64,000 bases of DNA from Christensenella sp. UBA1685 (GCA_002320595.1 DCKB01000076.1:51570-115569), one strand, 5' to 3'. Positions 42,059-51,741 are shown, counted from the first letter of the stretch. Numbers and translations: made by a program. The notes: generated by a model from the sequence alone, not told the origin.

Positions 42059-44283
42059 CCGGCAACTCCGATCAACGGCGCAAGCTCCCGCAGGAATGTG
42101 CCGAGCGCACTATAGCGTTTCTTTACCTGCGCGTTTGCAGCCATATCATAAATGCAGCGGCTGCGTCCCAAAAGATAGACCTGTTCGCGCGCACGCGTTA
42201 CCGCTGTGTAAAGCAGGTTGCGCGTCATCAGGGAAGGAGCGCCGCCCACAAGAGGCATTACAACAATCGGGAACTCGCTTCCCTGGCTTTTATGCACCGT
42301 AACGGCATATGCGAGCGCAAGTTCGTCGAGCATGGTGAAATCATAAACCGCCGCACGCTCGTCATCAAACAGCACCTCAACCTCCTGCTCCACTGGATCG
42401 ATGCGCATGATGGTGCCCAAATCTCCGTTGAACGTACCAATTCCTTCCTCCGCCATGCCGTTATAGCGCGCTTTTTTCCAGCCGATCTTATAATTGTTTT
42501 TGACCTGCATCACCTTATCGCCTTCGCGGAAGGTGACATCCCCCTGCCTGCGCTCCCGTTTTTGCCGGGAAGGCGGGTTAACCGCCGCTTGAATGCGTGC
42601 ATTGAGCGCGTATACGCCGAGCGGCCCCTTCTTCATCGGCACGAGCACCTGCACATCCTTGCGCGGGTCCTGCGTCAGCAGCCGTCCCACGCGCCCCATG
42701 CAAAGCCCGACCACACGACGCGCCACATCCTCTGCCGCGGCAATTTCTTCAAACAGGAAATCCTCCGTGCCGGAGGTCAGCTCCGGCGGCTGTCCGTTAT
42801 TGATGCGGTGCGCGTTTTCAACAATCATACCGCGCTCGGCCTGGCGGAAAATATCCGTTAGACGCATGACAGGCACCGTTTCGCTTTCGATGATGTCCCG
42901 AAGCACATTCCCGGCCCCCACGGGCGGAAGCTGATCCGCGTCTCCCACCATCAAAAGCCGCGTGTTTGAGCCAACCGCGCGCAGCAGCGCATGCATCAGC
43001 TGCACATCCACCATGGACATTTCATCTACAATAATCAAATCAGTTTCTATCGGGTTCTCTTCATCCCGCAGGAACCCCTCGCCGTCGTAACCATATTCCA
43101 GCAGGCGGTGAATGGTGCGTGCGGACACGCCGGTCGCCTCCGTCATGCGTTTTGCCGCGCGGCCCGTCGGTGCGCACAGCTCACAGGAAAGCCCCATATT
43201 TTGCATGATGCGGATGATAAAACGCAGAATTGTGGTCTTCCCTGTGCCCGGGCCGCCGGTAATGACAAGCGCGCCGCTTGTGAGCGCACGAACGACCGCC
43301 TCACGCTGTTGTGGCGCAAGGGAAATCGCAAGCTCACGTTCCAGAAGCGTTACCTGCTTCTCCGGATCCAGGAACAGGAGCGGCGATGGCGTATTCACCA
43401 CCTGCAGGAGGCGTCTTGCGCAGTCGCTCTCAAGGAAATGCATCCGCGGAAGGAATACGCTGTCCACGCCCCCCACCGTTTGGTAAACGACCTCGTTTCC
43501 AATGATAAGCTCATCCAAAGCCCGTTCTGTGGGCAAGAGTTCCACGCCCAACAGGCGTTCGCTGGCTGCAATTCGGAGAAGGATGTCCCTTGGCAGATAG
43601 GTGTGTCCTTCCTGCCGCGCCCACTGCAGCGTATATTTCAGCCCGGCTTTCAGCCGAAAGGCCGAATCGCGTTCCACACCTGCGTTTTGCGCAAGTTTGT
43701 CTGCCGTAAGGAATCCAATGCCCTCAATATCATCAATAAGCCGGTACGGATTCTCCCGGATCTTTGCCAAACAAAGGGCACCATACGCCTTATAGAGCTT
43801 CATCGCCTGCGAAACCGTGACCCCAAATTCCTGTAAGGCAAGCATGATATCCCGCATATCGCGCTGCGCCGCAAAGGATTCCGCGATCTTTGCCGCGCGC
43901 AGGCGGCCGATTCCCGGAACCTCCGTAAGGCGCTGGGGCTCGTTTTCCAGCACCGCAAGCGTATCCGTGCCAAACGTGTTTACGATTTCCCGTGCCGTGC
44001 TTTCCCCTACGCCGCGGATCAGACCGCTGCCAAGATAATTAACAAGTGCACTCAGCGTAGCAGGCGCAAGCGTGCGGCAGCCTTGCGCGCGGAGCTGTCG
44101 GCCATAGGTTGGGTGCTCCGTCCATGTGCCCGTGATTTCAATCCGTTCGCCTACGCTTGCAAGCGGGAGCGCGCCTACTGCCGTGATTTCGTCCCCGGTT
44201 GCATCCACCAGTTCCAGCACGGTGTATCCATTTTCCTCATTGCGAAATATGATGCTTTTTACAGTACCTTTAATTTCTTCCAT
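42055..44283 (-). CDS. recD2: RecD2-type ATP-dependent DNA helicase
   Basis: A 742-residue SF1B 5'-3' helicase: an N-terminal OB-like domain and helix-hairpin-helix region (about 1-190), Walker A GGPGTGKT near residue 344, Walker B VDEMSMVD, GDADQLPPVG, and the C-terminal motif TVHKSQGSEF. This is the RecBC-independent form typical of Firmicutes. ATG at 44283 follows AAAGG. Confidence 0.95.
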   Translation of the reverse strand: MEEIKGTVKSIIFRNEENGYTVLELVDATGDEITAVGALPLASVGERIEITGTWTEHPTYGRQLRAQGCRTLAPATLSALVNYLGSGLIRGVGESTAREIVNTFGTDTLAVLENEPQRLTEVPGIGRLRAAKIAESFAAQRDMRDIMLALQEFGVTVSQAMKLYKAYGALCLAKIRENPYRLIDDIEGIGFLTADKLAQNAGVERDSAFRLKAGLKYTLQWARQEGHTYLPRDILLRIAASERLLGVELLPTERALDELIIGNEVVYQTVGGVDSVFLPRMHFLESDCARRLLQVVNTPSPLLFLDPEKQVTLLERELAISLAPQQREAVVRALTSGALVITGGPGTGKTTILRFIIRIMQNMGLSCELCAPTGRAAKRMTEATGVSARTIHRLLEYGYDGEGFLRDEENPIETDLIIVDEMSMVDVQLMHALLRAVGSNTRLLMVGDADQLPPVGAGNVLRDIIESETVPVMRLTDIFRQAERGMIVENAHRINNGQPPELTSGTEDFLFEEIAAAEDVARRVVGLCMGRVGRLLTQDPRKDVQVLVPMKKGPLGVYALNARIQAAVNPPSRQKRERRQGDVTFREGDKVMQVKNNYKIGWKKARYNGMAEEGIGTFNGDLGTIMRIDPVEQEVEVLFDDERAAVYDFTMLDELALAYAVTVHKSQGSEFPIVVMPLVGGAPSLMTRNLLYTAVTRAREQVYLLGRSRCIYDMAANAQVKKRYSALGTFLRELAPLIGVAG

Positions 44284-44408
44284 AGGAAGGCCTTTCATTT
44301 TGCTGCGCCAATTCGTTTAATTTTACCATGCGGCATGCCGGTGAAGCAATATAATGACGAAGCGGCACATAAGATAAAGCATCATTTCATCAATTGGAGG
44401 GGATTGCC

Positions 44409-45056
44409 TTGCGTATCTTCGTTATCACAAAACGCACGCTCGTGATCGCGGCTATCGTTCTTATTGCCGTAATTGCAGCCGTGATCATCGCCATCGCCGT
44501 TTCGGACGGCAATGCCACCGCAGCGGGCAGCATGGCGGTGGTGGAGGAATACGAACTGGAGGTGCTCGCCGGGAAAAAGCGTGAGTTGCCCGTCTACAGC
44601 GTGGAGCGAGACGACAAAAAAATCGCCCTGACCATCGATGCTGCCTGGGAAGATGACAAAACAGACTTCATTCTTGAAACGCTAAAAAGCTACAACGTGA
44701 AAGCTACCTTCTTTCTTTGCGGATTCTGGGTAGAAAAATATCCGGAGAAGGTCAAGGCCATTTACGATGCAGGCCATGAGCTCGGAAACCATACAGCGAC
44801 GCACCCGCACATGAACAAGCTTTCCGCCGCACAAATGCAAAAAGAAATCGAGGATTTTGAAGCGATGATGGTGAAGATCACCGGAGAAAAGACCAAGGTG
44901 TTCCGTGCTCCTTACGGTGAATATAACGATTCCGTCATCACAACGGTACGCTCCCTCGGTTATGAGGTACTTCAGTGGGACCTTGATACCGTGGACATGA
45001 AATGGAAGCCTGTATTCAGTATGGTTGTTGGTATGCGGCAGAATGAACAAATCTAG
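44409..45056 (+). CDS. 3'-truncated polysaccharide deacetylase
   Basis: About 215 residues. One membrane helix (about 8-32) leads into a NodB/PdaB-like deacetylase domain: ALTIDAAWEDD with the metal-binding Asp, HELGNHTATHPHM with the His ligands, and FRAPYGEYND. The match stops after VLQWDLDTVD; the last 19 residues are unrelated and the C-terminal strand with the catalytic Leu-His motif is absent. About 45-60 residues appear lost, so activity is doubtful. The sequence beyond is AT-rich, marking an island junction. The start is a TTG behind GGAGGGG. In clostridia such enzymes modify cortex or cell-wall peptidoglycan. Confidence 0.8.
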   Translation: MRIFVITKRTLVIAAIVLIAVIAAVIIAIAVSDGNATAAGSMAVVEEYELEVLAGKKRELPVYSVERDDKKIALTIDAAWEDDKTDFILETLKSYNVKATFFLCGFWVEKYPEKVKAIYDAGHELGNHTATHPHMNKLSAAQMQKEIEDFEAMMVKITGEKTKVFRAPYGEYNDSVITTVRSLGYEVLQWDLDTVDMKWKPVFSMVVGMRQNEQI

Positions 45057-45174
45057 CACATACTTACTTTAAACCTTCACATCATTAGTTTACTATGAGA
45101 ATTTAGGTATCGCCTTACATTAAAACCACTCTCTCTATTGCCATCTGTACGCAAAGAATAAGGTAAACGTGATA

Positions 45175-45206
45175 CAAGCGCGAGCGGATTCCTCCGTTCG
45201 CGCTTG
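45175..45206. other. Strong hairpin in the 45.06-45.32 kb gap
   Basis: A 14-bp stem with one G-U pair (45175-45188 with 45193-45206) and a TTCC loop. It lacks a T run in either direction. It may be the surviving terminator of the original deacetylase gene, with the true 3' coding end replaced. The rest of the gap shows no gene. Confidence 0.55.
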
Positions 45207-45320
45207 TGTTCCGTAAGTATCCTCGTTCTGTTCAAAACTATGCTACAGTTCACAGATCCCGCAGCAACTTGTTTTATTTCCTTGCGATGTATTCAATTTC
45301 CCGTTTTGAAGCTTTATCCG

Positions 45321-46028
45321 CTACGAATCAGCCCGGCACCGCTCAATAAAGTTTGTAAATATCTTTGCATGCTCTTCACAAACAGCGCAGAGCGATTCAG
45401 GGTGCCACTGCACGCCCAGGATCCTTCCATCTTCGCTTTCCACCGCCTCAATAATTCCATCCGGCGCGGTCGCTGCAACCCGGAGTCCATCAGCGATCTC
45501 CCTAACAGCCTGATGATGGTAGCTGTTCACATACATCTCTGTTTTTCCAACAATGTTGCACAAATTACTATCCTGCATTATAGAGATGCTGTGCGTCATT
45601 TCACCGCGCGCAGCCGAGTCCTGATAATGGCATATTTCATTTGCAGTTTGGGAAGGAATATCCTGATACAGCTTTCCTCCTAAGCTGACATTCAAAATCT
45701 GAATGCCGCGGCAGATTGCAAGAATGGGTTTCCCCTGTTGGATCGCGGCATGAATCATTGCAGATTCGTAAATATCATTTCTTCGGAACGTGCGCGTCAC
45801 CTTCGGATGCGGTTGTTCCCCATAGGAAAGCGGTGCCACATCCGCGCCGCCGGGAATGATGATTCCATCCACAAGCGATACAAGCGTTTCTGCGGGCTCT
45901 TTCAGATTCACCGGAAGCTGAACCGGAATGCCCCCAGCTTCAATCACAGCATTAACATAGTTTGCCCCGGATGCAAAGTTGTTATCTTTCGCCATAAACT
46001 GGCTGGTAATACCAATCAATGGTTTCAT
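45321..46028 (-). CDS. Gamma-glutamyl-hydrolase-type amidohydrolase (peptidase C26)
   Basis: A 235-residue class I glutamine-amidotransferase-like hydrolase similar to PuuD. The nucleophile Cys106 is in ILAICRGIQILN and the His-Glu dyad in GVQWHPE near residue 209; PGGADVAPLSYGE is the N-terminal family motif. It probably cleaves gamma-glutamyl or related amide bonds. The start overlaps the aminopeptidase stop (ATGA). It appears intact within a decaying island. Confidence 0.92.
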   Translation of the reverse strand: MKPLIGITSQFMAKDNNFASGANYVNAVIEAGGIPVQLPVNLKEPAETLVSLVDGIIIPGGADVAPLSYGEQPHPKVTRTFRRNDIYESAMIHAAIQQGKPILAICRGIQILNVSLGGKLYQDIPSQTANEICHYQDSAARGEMTHSISIMQDSNLCNIVGKTEMYVNSYHHQAVREIADGLRVAATAPDGIIEAVESEDGRILGVQWHPESLCAVCEEHAKIFTNFIERCRADS

Positions 46029-47524
46029 TTTTTATCACACCTTCCTGCGTCTTTCAAATATTTCTGCAATTCGCGCGCCAAGTAAAACAGCAACGCAGCT
46101 CCGTAGCCCGTTGCCCCGCTTGCGCTGAATGCGGGCGGTTCTGTACGGAAGTTGACACCGGCCATATCAATATGAAGCCAAGGTTTCTTCTCCGTAAATT
46201 CCTGCAAAAACAGTCCGGCGAGAATACACCCTCCCCCATCCGTCGTTGCGCCGGAAGCATTTTTAATATCCGCTACGCTGGAGTTTAAGCAAACGCGCAT
46301 CTCCTCGTCCGCATCCAACCGCCATACTTTTTCGCTGGAGCAATAAGCGGCCTGCCTCAGTGCTGCATACAGCACATCGTCATTGGTTATGACAGCAGAG
46401 CTGTATTTTCCCACTGCCGCCTTTGCCGCTCCGGTAAGCGTGGCTATGTCCACAAGAATATCGCACCGTTCTTTGCGAATTGCATATGTAATCGCATCGG
46501 CCAGCGTCAGCCTCCCTTCTGCATCGGTATTGGTTACCTCAATGCTTTTTCCCGCCATTGAACCGATGATGTCGCCAGGCGCATAGGAATCATAGGAAAG
46601 CTTGTTTTCACAGGCTGCAATAACACCCACAACGTTGACCGGAAGCTTTTGATTCGCAATTGCGCTCATCGCTCCAATTACAGCCGCAGCGCCCCCCATG
46701 TCATCAAACATGTTTTTCATATTGGCATTGCTCTTCAAGCTATATCCGCCGCTGTCATACACAATTCCTTTGCCGACATAGCCAATAATTGGCGCGTCAC
46801 CACCTTGCAAATATCGCATGACAATGAGAACAGGTGGTGTGTTTTTTGCACCGCGCGCTACAGCGAGAAAGCTCTCCATTCCAAGTGCTTCAATTTCTGC
46901 TTGATCCAATACTTCCGTTGTGAAACCGCATTTCGCCCCCAGTTTGGCCGCATCTTCTCCCAAGCTGTGTGGCGTTTGGACACTTGCAGGCTGATTGCAC
47001 AGCATTCGGGCGAGCACCGTGCCCTGCGCGCAGTCCATCCCAGCCTGCATATAGGGCTGAAGCCCTGCATGTTCTGTTACAAAGTAAACCTCTTCATACG
47101 CCTTAATGTTTGGGTTCGTTTTGCGCCCGATATTGGCATAATTAACCAATGCCGGAAGGCGGCAAGCCGTCTCAAATAAAGCGGCATCCTCACACAGTGC
47201 AGGCAGGTTGTCCAGCGCAACGGCGACCTCTTTGGCCCCGCCCTCTTTGCAAACACGCAGCGCCCTTGCCATGTTGAGATATAGCTTGCGCGGAATGATC
47301 GGAAGTTCTCCCAAACCTAAAAGAACGATCTGAATCAAATTCCCCGCAACGGGAACAGTAATTGCCTTAATTTCTCCAAGGTTGGCCTTGAAACACTGTT
47401 CCAACGCAAGATCGATTGCATAGTCCAGCTCTTTTCCAATGGAAACGGTGCGCGCAGCCGGGCATGTAACCGGCAGGATGTATGCATCTGCGGCGGGAAA
47501 TGTTTTGCAAATCGTTTGCTTCAT
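46025..47524 (-). CDS. M17 leucyl aminopeptidase family protein
   Basis: A 499-residue cytosolic aminopeptidase. The C-terminal catalytic half shows VGKGIVYDSGGYSLK (metal-binding Lys and Asp), MFDDMGGAAAV and NTDAEGRLTLADA near residue 331; the N-terminal half is divergent. Order with peptide-transporter ATPase genes upstream suggests it digests imported peptides. All metal ligands I can name are present. Confidence 0.93.
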   Translation of the reverse strand: MKQTICKTFPAADAYILPVTCPAARTVSIGKELDYAIDLALEQCFKANLGEIKAITVPVAGNLIQIVLLGLGELPIIPRKLYLNMARALRVCKEGGAKEVAVALDNLPALCEDAALFETACRLPALVNYANIGRKTNPNIKAYEEVYFVTEHAGLQPYMQAGMDCAQGTVLARMLCNQPASVQTPHSLGEDAAKLGAKCGFTTEVLDQAEIEALGMESFLAVARGAKNTPPVLIVMRYLQGGDAPIIGYVGKGIVYDSGGYSLKSNANMKNMFDDMGGAAAVIGAMSAIANQKLPVNVVGVIAACENKLSYDSYAPGDIIGSMAGKSIEVTNTDAEGRLTLADAITYAIRKERCDILVDIATLTGAAKAAVGKYSSAVITNDDVLYAALRQAAYCSSEKVWRLDADEEMRVCLNSSVADIKNASGATTDGGGCILAGLFLQEFTEKKPWLHIDMAGVNFRTEPPAFSASGATGYGAALLFYLARELQKYLKDAGRCDKK

Positions 47525-47547
47525 TTTGCTTCGACTTCCTTGCGGTA

Positions 47548-48387
47548 TTAGGCAGCCTCTTCCTCATTTGCAAGCACGAAATGATCCTTTTCCAGTTCCA
47601 TCCATTCCGGAGCGTCATTTTCATAGTGGTGGCAGGAGGGATCATAGGTCAGAACAGTTCTTTCTCTCTCTACCAGTGGATCCGGCTGCGGGATTGCGGA
47701 AAGCAGTGCTTTGGTATAAGGGTGCAGCGGATGCTCGAAAAGCTGCTCCGTTTTTGCAAGCTCTACAAGCCGTCCCTTATGGATCACCGCCAATCGGTTT
47801 GTAATATACCGCATCACAGACAAATCGTGCGCGATGAACAAATAGGTCAGCCCATATTCTGCCTGTAAGTCTGCCAAAAGGTTTAGCACCTGCGCTCGAA
47901 TCGATACATCCAATGCCGAAATCGGTTCATCTGCAATGATGAGCTCTGGCTGCATTACAAGCACGCGGGCAATTCCAATGCGCTGCCTCTGGCCGCCGGA
48001 AAACTCATGCGGAAAACGCGTTGCGAATTCCGGAGGAAGCCCCACGTCCATCAACGCTTTGCTTACAATCCGCTTGCGGTCCTCTTCCGAAGAAAAGTTG
48101 TTCAGATTATGCAGCCCCTCCGAAACGATATAATCCACCTTTGCGCGTTCATTCAAGGAAGCCATCGGATCCTGGAATATCATCTGGATCTTATGAACAA
48201 TCTCGCGATCAAGCTCCTTGCTGATCCTGCCGCTGATCTTTTCTCCCCGATAGCGGATCTCACCGGACGCTGCCTCATTAATGTCAAAACTGACCCCTTT
48301 TATCGCTTCAAATGCTTTTTTCCCTTTTCCGAACACAACGTGCAGATCTTTGACTTCCAGCAGTTTTTCCCGTGTCTGTTCAGCCAT
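47548..48387 (-). pseudogene. OppF-type ABC ATPase lacking its P-loop
   Basis: A 279-residue frame clearly of the OppF/DppF family: Q-loop IFQDPMASLN, signature FSGGQRQRIGIARVL, Walker B LIIADEPISALD and H-loop LFIAHDLSVM. However the N-terminal part runs GVSFDIN directly into EAASGEIRYRG. The segment that should hold Walker A (about 25-28 residues) is cleanly absent in frame. Without a P-loop it cannot bind ATP normally, so it is called a pseudogene although the frame is open. The gene before it, oppD, is also destroyed. Confidence 0.8.
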
Positions 48388-48710
48388 TTTCCTGCGCCTC
48401 CTGTATCGGGCGGATCCATCTTCGGAGCACGCGGATCCAACAGCCAGGTTTTGGCATAATGCGTTGGAGAAACCTCAAAATACGGCGGCCGTATCAGGAA
48501 ATCTATATTGAGAGCCTGCGGGTTGCGGGGCGCAAACGCATCTCCCTCAATTTCTTTGAAAAGATTCGGCGGCGTTCCCTTGATCGAATAAAGCGGTTCC
48601 CCCTTGATGCCCAGCTGCGGGAGGGAGGATAGCAGCGCCCATGTGTACGGATGTTTCGCATTATAGAAGATTTCGTCACAGGTACCGATTTCTATGATGT
48701 CTCCTGCATG
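48300..48710 (-). pseudogene. oppD 3' remnant
   Basis: The minus strand from 48710 encodes the C-terminal quarter of an OppD/DppD ATPase: HAGDIIEIGTCDEIFYN, HPYTWALLSSLPQLG, GTPPNLF, FAPRNP and THYAKTWLLDPRAPKM. There is no start codon and an in-frame TAA lies a few codons upstream of the homology. The frame runs past the oppF start to a TAA at 48300-48302. Just upstream, GAGGAGGAG and ATG (48730) begin a 12-codon frame in another register. It looks like the start of a lost gene joined to oppD. Confidence 0.8.
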
Positions 48711-48730
48711 CTTAAAAGTTTCTTGTACAT

Positions 48731-49047
48731 AGTTCTCCTCCTCAGATTAATTTGTTTAAGGAAACGACATATACCCGGCGAAACACTCGCCGTATTTCTT
48801 CACCCTCTATACATGCGAAAACCGTGCCAACTCATACATTTTGAAGTTTTTATTCCAATTCTTCATTTTATATAAATATTGCATTCAATTAATTCATGTA
48901 AATTCAGTATTTTTGCTTTTTCTATATGTTTTTGTATCGGCTATGCGCTTATGCCAAATAGAAATTATTATGTCTTACCGTCAAAATTACTGTTTGCATC
49001 AAAATAAATTGGATGTTTCATCCCATTTATCCAAAATTGGGCTCCAA
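48731..49047. other. AT-rich spacer, no gene seen
   Basis: This stretch is visibly AT-rich, with poly-T and ATTT runs, and contains only the GAGGAGGAG ribosome site (48735-48743) of the broken opp operon. Upstream elements of that operon presumably lie here, but no convincing promoter was found. Confidence 0.5.
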
Positions 49048-49530
49048 TTACATTTCTTCAAACGGACGTATATGTTCAGCATACTGGTACATCTGTTCAA
49101 AGAAAGCTCTGCCTTTGGGAGTTAAGGCAGTGCCTCCACGCCCGATTTGCCTTACTAAAATCCCCTTGTGTTCCAAGGTTTCCAATTGACGCCGCAGTGT
49201 ATATTCGCTCACACAGTTTCCCTGTTCTTTCAGTTTTTGAATCAAAGCAAGACCTTCCTAAGGACTCCTTATATAATATAGAAAGGATGGCGCAATCCAG
49301 CTCTGGAAGCATTGCGCTACTTTGTGACACGCTTGCGGCAATATGTTTCGGCAACGGGTTTTCAAATCCACGCATCATTACGTAATAATCTGCCGTATTC
49401 TGAAGCTCCCGAACGTTGCCAGGCCAATCATAGCGCGTAAGGATTTCTGCAATATCAGACGGGATATTTGACAATCCTGTAATTGGAAGTAATCCCCTTA
49501 ATGAGTTAACTTCTCTTATCGATTCAAGTA
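49048..49530 (-). pseudogene. Sigma-54-type transcriptional activator remnant
   Basis: The frame ending near 49260 contains SDIAEILTRYDWPGNVRELQ, the end of a sigma-54-interacting AAA+ domain, then LDCAILSILYKESLGR. After a frameshift near 49245-49260 the other frame continues as LIQKLKEQGNCVSEYTLRRQL and KGILVRQIGRGGTALTPKG, a winged-helix DNA-binding end, to 49048. The N-terminal sensor and most of the AAA+ domain are missing and a TAA interrupts the upstream frame. It probably once controlled the adjacent peptide-utilisation genes. Confidence 0.72.
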
Positions 49531-49612
49531 ATTACCTTGCTTCGTCTAATCTCAGGTTTTAGCTTAGCAGGCACTTGCTTTAACTTTCCTCATATTCCAA
49601 ATTTCATCCTGC

Positions 49613-49649
49613 AAGAAAAACCACCGGCTGCATGCCGATGGTTTTTCTT
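49613..49649. terminator. Bidirectional terminator
   Basis: A 16-base stem with one mismatch (49613-49628 with 49634-49649), loop TGCAT, with A/T runs on both flanks. Confidence 0.75.
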
Positions 49650-49790
49650 TCTTGTTGTCCGTATACAAAACCTGCGAATTCCTTGCTCATCCCAGGCATT
49701 TTACTGCAGCAAAGCAATTTAATCAAACAAAGAATATCGCAAGCTTGTATGAAATTTTAAACGTAAAGTCCTTCCGGCACAGCGTCGGAT

Positions 49791-49990
49791 TCAATTCGTA
49801 TAAGTGCTGACTTCAGCGCCAAGGCGCTTTGCAGCCTGAATGTAAGCATTTACGAGCAGGAAGGGGTTCAAATGTCCTTCGCAGGGAGAAACAATTGCTC
49901 CCAGGATGTCATGTCTTAAAATGGGCTCGATCTCCTGAACTTCCTTCTGGGAGACGATCCGGACATCAGGATGGCCAAGGCATACGCCAC
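49791..49990 (-). pseudogene. FAD-dependent oxidoreductase (DAO) fragment
   Basis: The minus strand encodes VRIVSQKEVQEIEPILR, then GAIVSPCEGHLNPFLLVNAY and AAKRLGAEVSTYTN before a TGA. This is the mid-part of DAO-type oxidoreductases (glycine/sarcosine oxidase-like). Both ends are missing. The region 49650-49790 shows nothing further. Confidence 0.65.
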
Positions 49991-50110
49991 TTGTATGGTT
50001 TTCTCGGCAGCGCGCACTGATTCACTGTGGCATTGCCATTGAACCCGGCCGTTCGATCGGCATCTATCTCAAGGACATGATGACCTGATCTAAACCCTGT
50101 TTTAAAGAGC

Positions 50111-50132
50111 GCGGCTGCAATATTGCAGCCGC
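50111..50132 (-). terminator. Terminator of the transporter-nitroreductase operon
   Basis: A perfect 22-base palindrome (11-bp arms) just past the nitroreductase stop, followed on the minus strand by CTCTTT. Confidence 0.65.
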
Positions 50133-50150
50133 ACAAAAGTTTGATTTTCA

Positions 50151-51017
50151 TTATCCCTGTGTCCCGTTTTCGTTTAAATCCAGCCCCTTTTTCTTGAGGA
50201 ATATGCGGTAATCTTCCGCTGTCATCACGGTATCCTCATTGCTCGGATAATAACACCCAAACCAATATTGATATGCCGTAAGGCATCCCTTTTCATGCAC
50301 GCGCGCCATTGCTTTTGCCGCAAACTCCGTGCCATATTGCCGCAGGAGCATTTTTTCCAATTGTGCGCAGCGGGCATCGTTTGCAACGAACTGGGGCGTC
50401 CCGCACTTTGCAAGATGATGCGGATACAGTTCTTCCATCCCCATATCATGATACGTTTCCCGATGCACAATTACATCGTACGAATACTTGCGGGAGCGTT
50501 GGCCGTTTGAGCGCGGGTATCCCAGCGTAAGCATAAAAGCGGGCACCACATGCTCCGGCAATTTCAAAAGTTCCGACACTTCATCCGCCCGATCCACCAC
50601 GTTTCCATTATAGCAACTGCATAATCCCTCCGCCTCTGCCGCAAGCACAAGGGTTTGTGCGCTGATGGAAGCGTCTACAATTCCCATCCAAAGCGTGCAT
50701 ATGGCGTAATCCTGCCCGTATGGTGCACCTTCATATTCAGCAATTCTGCGCATCCGACGCCCATCGATGCAAAACATCAGGTTAACCGGCGCATGGGCAA
50801 TGAACCGCTGATTTCGTGAAATACGCGCAAGCGCTTCCTTTTTTTCCGGCTCCGAAATCTCTATGATGGAGATCCGTTGAAACCCGCCTGCACTCGGCGC
50901 GGAGCAGGCTGCGCCATAGAGCCGCGCCATCACCTCTTCAGGGATTGGATCGGGTTTGAAAGACCGGCAGGTACGCCGGTCTTTCAAGAGCTTATAAAAA
51001 TCGATTCGCTCAGCCAT
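50151..51017 (-). CDS. Nitroreductase-family flavoprotein
   Basis: A 288-residue protein with the FMN-binding nitroreductase fold: DRRTCRSFKPDPIPEEV with the flavin-binding Arg residues, SAPSAGGFQ and LTLGYPR. A 100-residue C-terminal extension is longer than usual. ATG at 51017 lies within the end of the racemase-like gene and follows AAAGGAT. It is the last gene of the transporter operon; reductive modification of the imported substrate is plausible but unproven. Confidence 0.9.
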   Translation of the reverse strand: MAERIDFYKLLKDRRTCRSFKPDPIPEEVMARLYGAACSAPSAGGFQRISIIEISEPEKKEALARISRNQRFIAHAPVNLMFCIDGRRMRRIAEYEGAPYGQDYAICTLWMGIVDASISAQTLVLAAEAEGLCSCYNGNVVDRADEVSELLKLPEHVVPAFMLTLGYPRSNGQRSRKYSYDVIVHRETYHDMGMEELYPHHLAKCGTPQFVANDARCAQLEKMLLRQYGTEFAAKAMARVHEKGCLTAYQYWFGCYYPSNEDTVMTAEDYRIFLKKKGLDLNENGTQG

Positions 51018-51741
51018 TTTCATATCCTTTCGGCAATGCAACGGATTTCAGTACATGCAGCCCGTTCCGATAGCCCATAGAAATGATATGTTCGCAATAG
51101 CGTATGCCATTGCGGAGCGGTTCAATGACCATAATGGGGCAGTTCCGCGCCTGCAGCTTTTCACGGAGCGAATCGATCATGCAGTGCATGGCGGTGCAGC
51201 CTAAGCATACCGCCCCCGCCCGCTCGGTTTCATACAGCGCGCAGCACACATCTGCAACGCGCTCTGCCAAGGCTTCCGGATCGCTCTGCAGCTCCAAAGC
51301 CCCCAACTCAACCGGCACAATTGCCGCGATGCGCTCAGAAATCCCCAACATCCTTGCCTTGCGTTCCTCGCTCAAAATCCCAAAACGATCCGTTGTAATT
51401 ATGGCAACCCGTTCGGCAAGGGAAAGCGCCGTCATCATTGCCGGAACATAGCCGCCGAACACGGGGATAGAAAGCAGTTCGCGGCATTCATATACCCCTG
51501 GGTCATCAAAGCAATTGACGAATACGCCGTCAACCCCCTCCCGTTCTGCCTGAATCGCTGACGCGATGATCTGAGGCTTGTTAAATGCCGCGTGCAGATC
51601 GCATTCCACGGATGGAAACCCTTTTGCCATGCGCGCAAAGTCGATCTCAGTGTCCGGACGCAGGCTCTCCCGGATGTACTGCTCGTTTGTCCTCAGCCGG
51701 TCGGAATTCTTTACAACCGCGTCAATGATTTTAATCCTCAT
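51010..51741 (-). CDS. Asp/Glu/hydantoin racemase-family protein
   Basis: A 243-residue protein of the cofactor-independent racemase superfamily. The paired active-site cysteines are visible in FVNCFDDPG and LGCTAM. ATG at 51741 is chosen as the family-like start (MRIKIIDAVVKN); the frame runs upstream into the DUF917 gene, which it overlaps at the stop. Reaction inferred: stereo-inversion of an amino acid or hydantoin. Confidence 0.88.
   Translation of the reverse strand: MRIKIIDAVVKNSDRLRTNEQYIRESLRPDTEIDFARMAKGFPSVECDLHAAFNKPQIIASAIQAEREGVDGVFVNCFDDPGVYECRELLSIPVFGGYVPAMMTALSLAERVAIITTDRFGILSEERKARMLGISERIAAIVPVELGALELQSDPEALAERVADVCCALYETERAGAVCLGCTAMHCMIDSLREKLQARNCPIMVIEPLRNGIRYCEHIISMGYRNGLHVLKSVALPKGYENG

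Noticed and set aside
49950..50088. Plus-strand fragment reading HCGIAIEPGRSIGIYLKDMMT
   Set aside because: It looks like a protein C-terminus, but I cannot assign a family and it overlaps the upstream edge of the FAD oxidoreductase remnant; too little to annotate.
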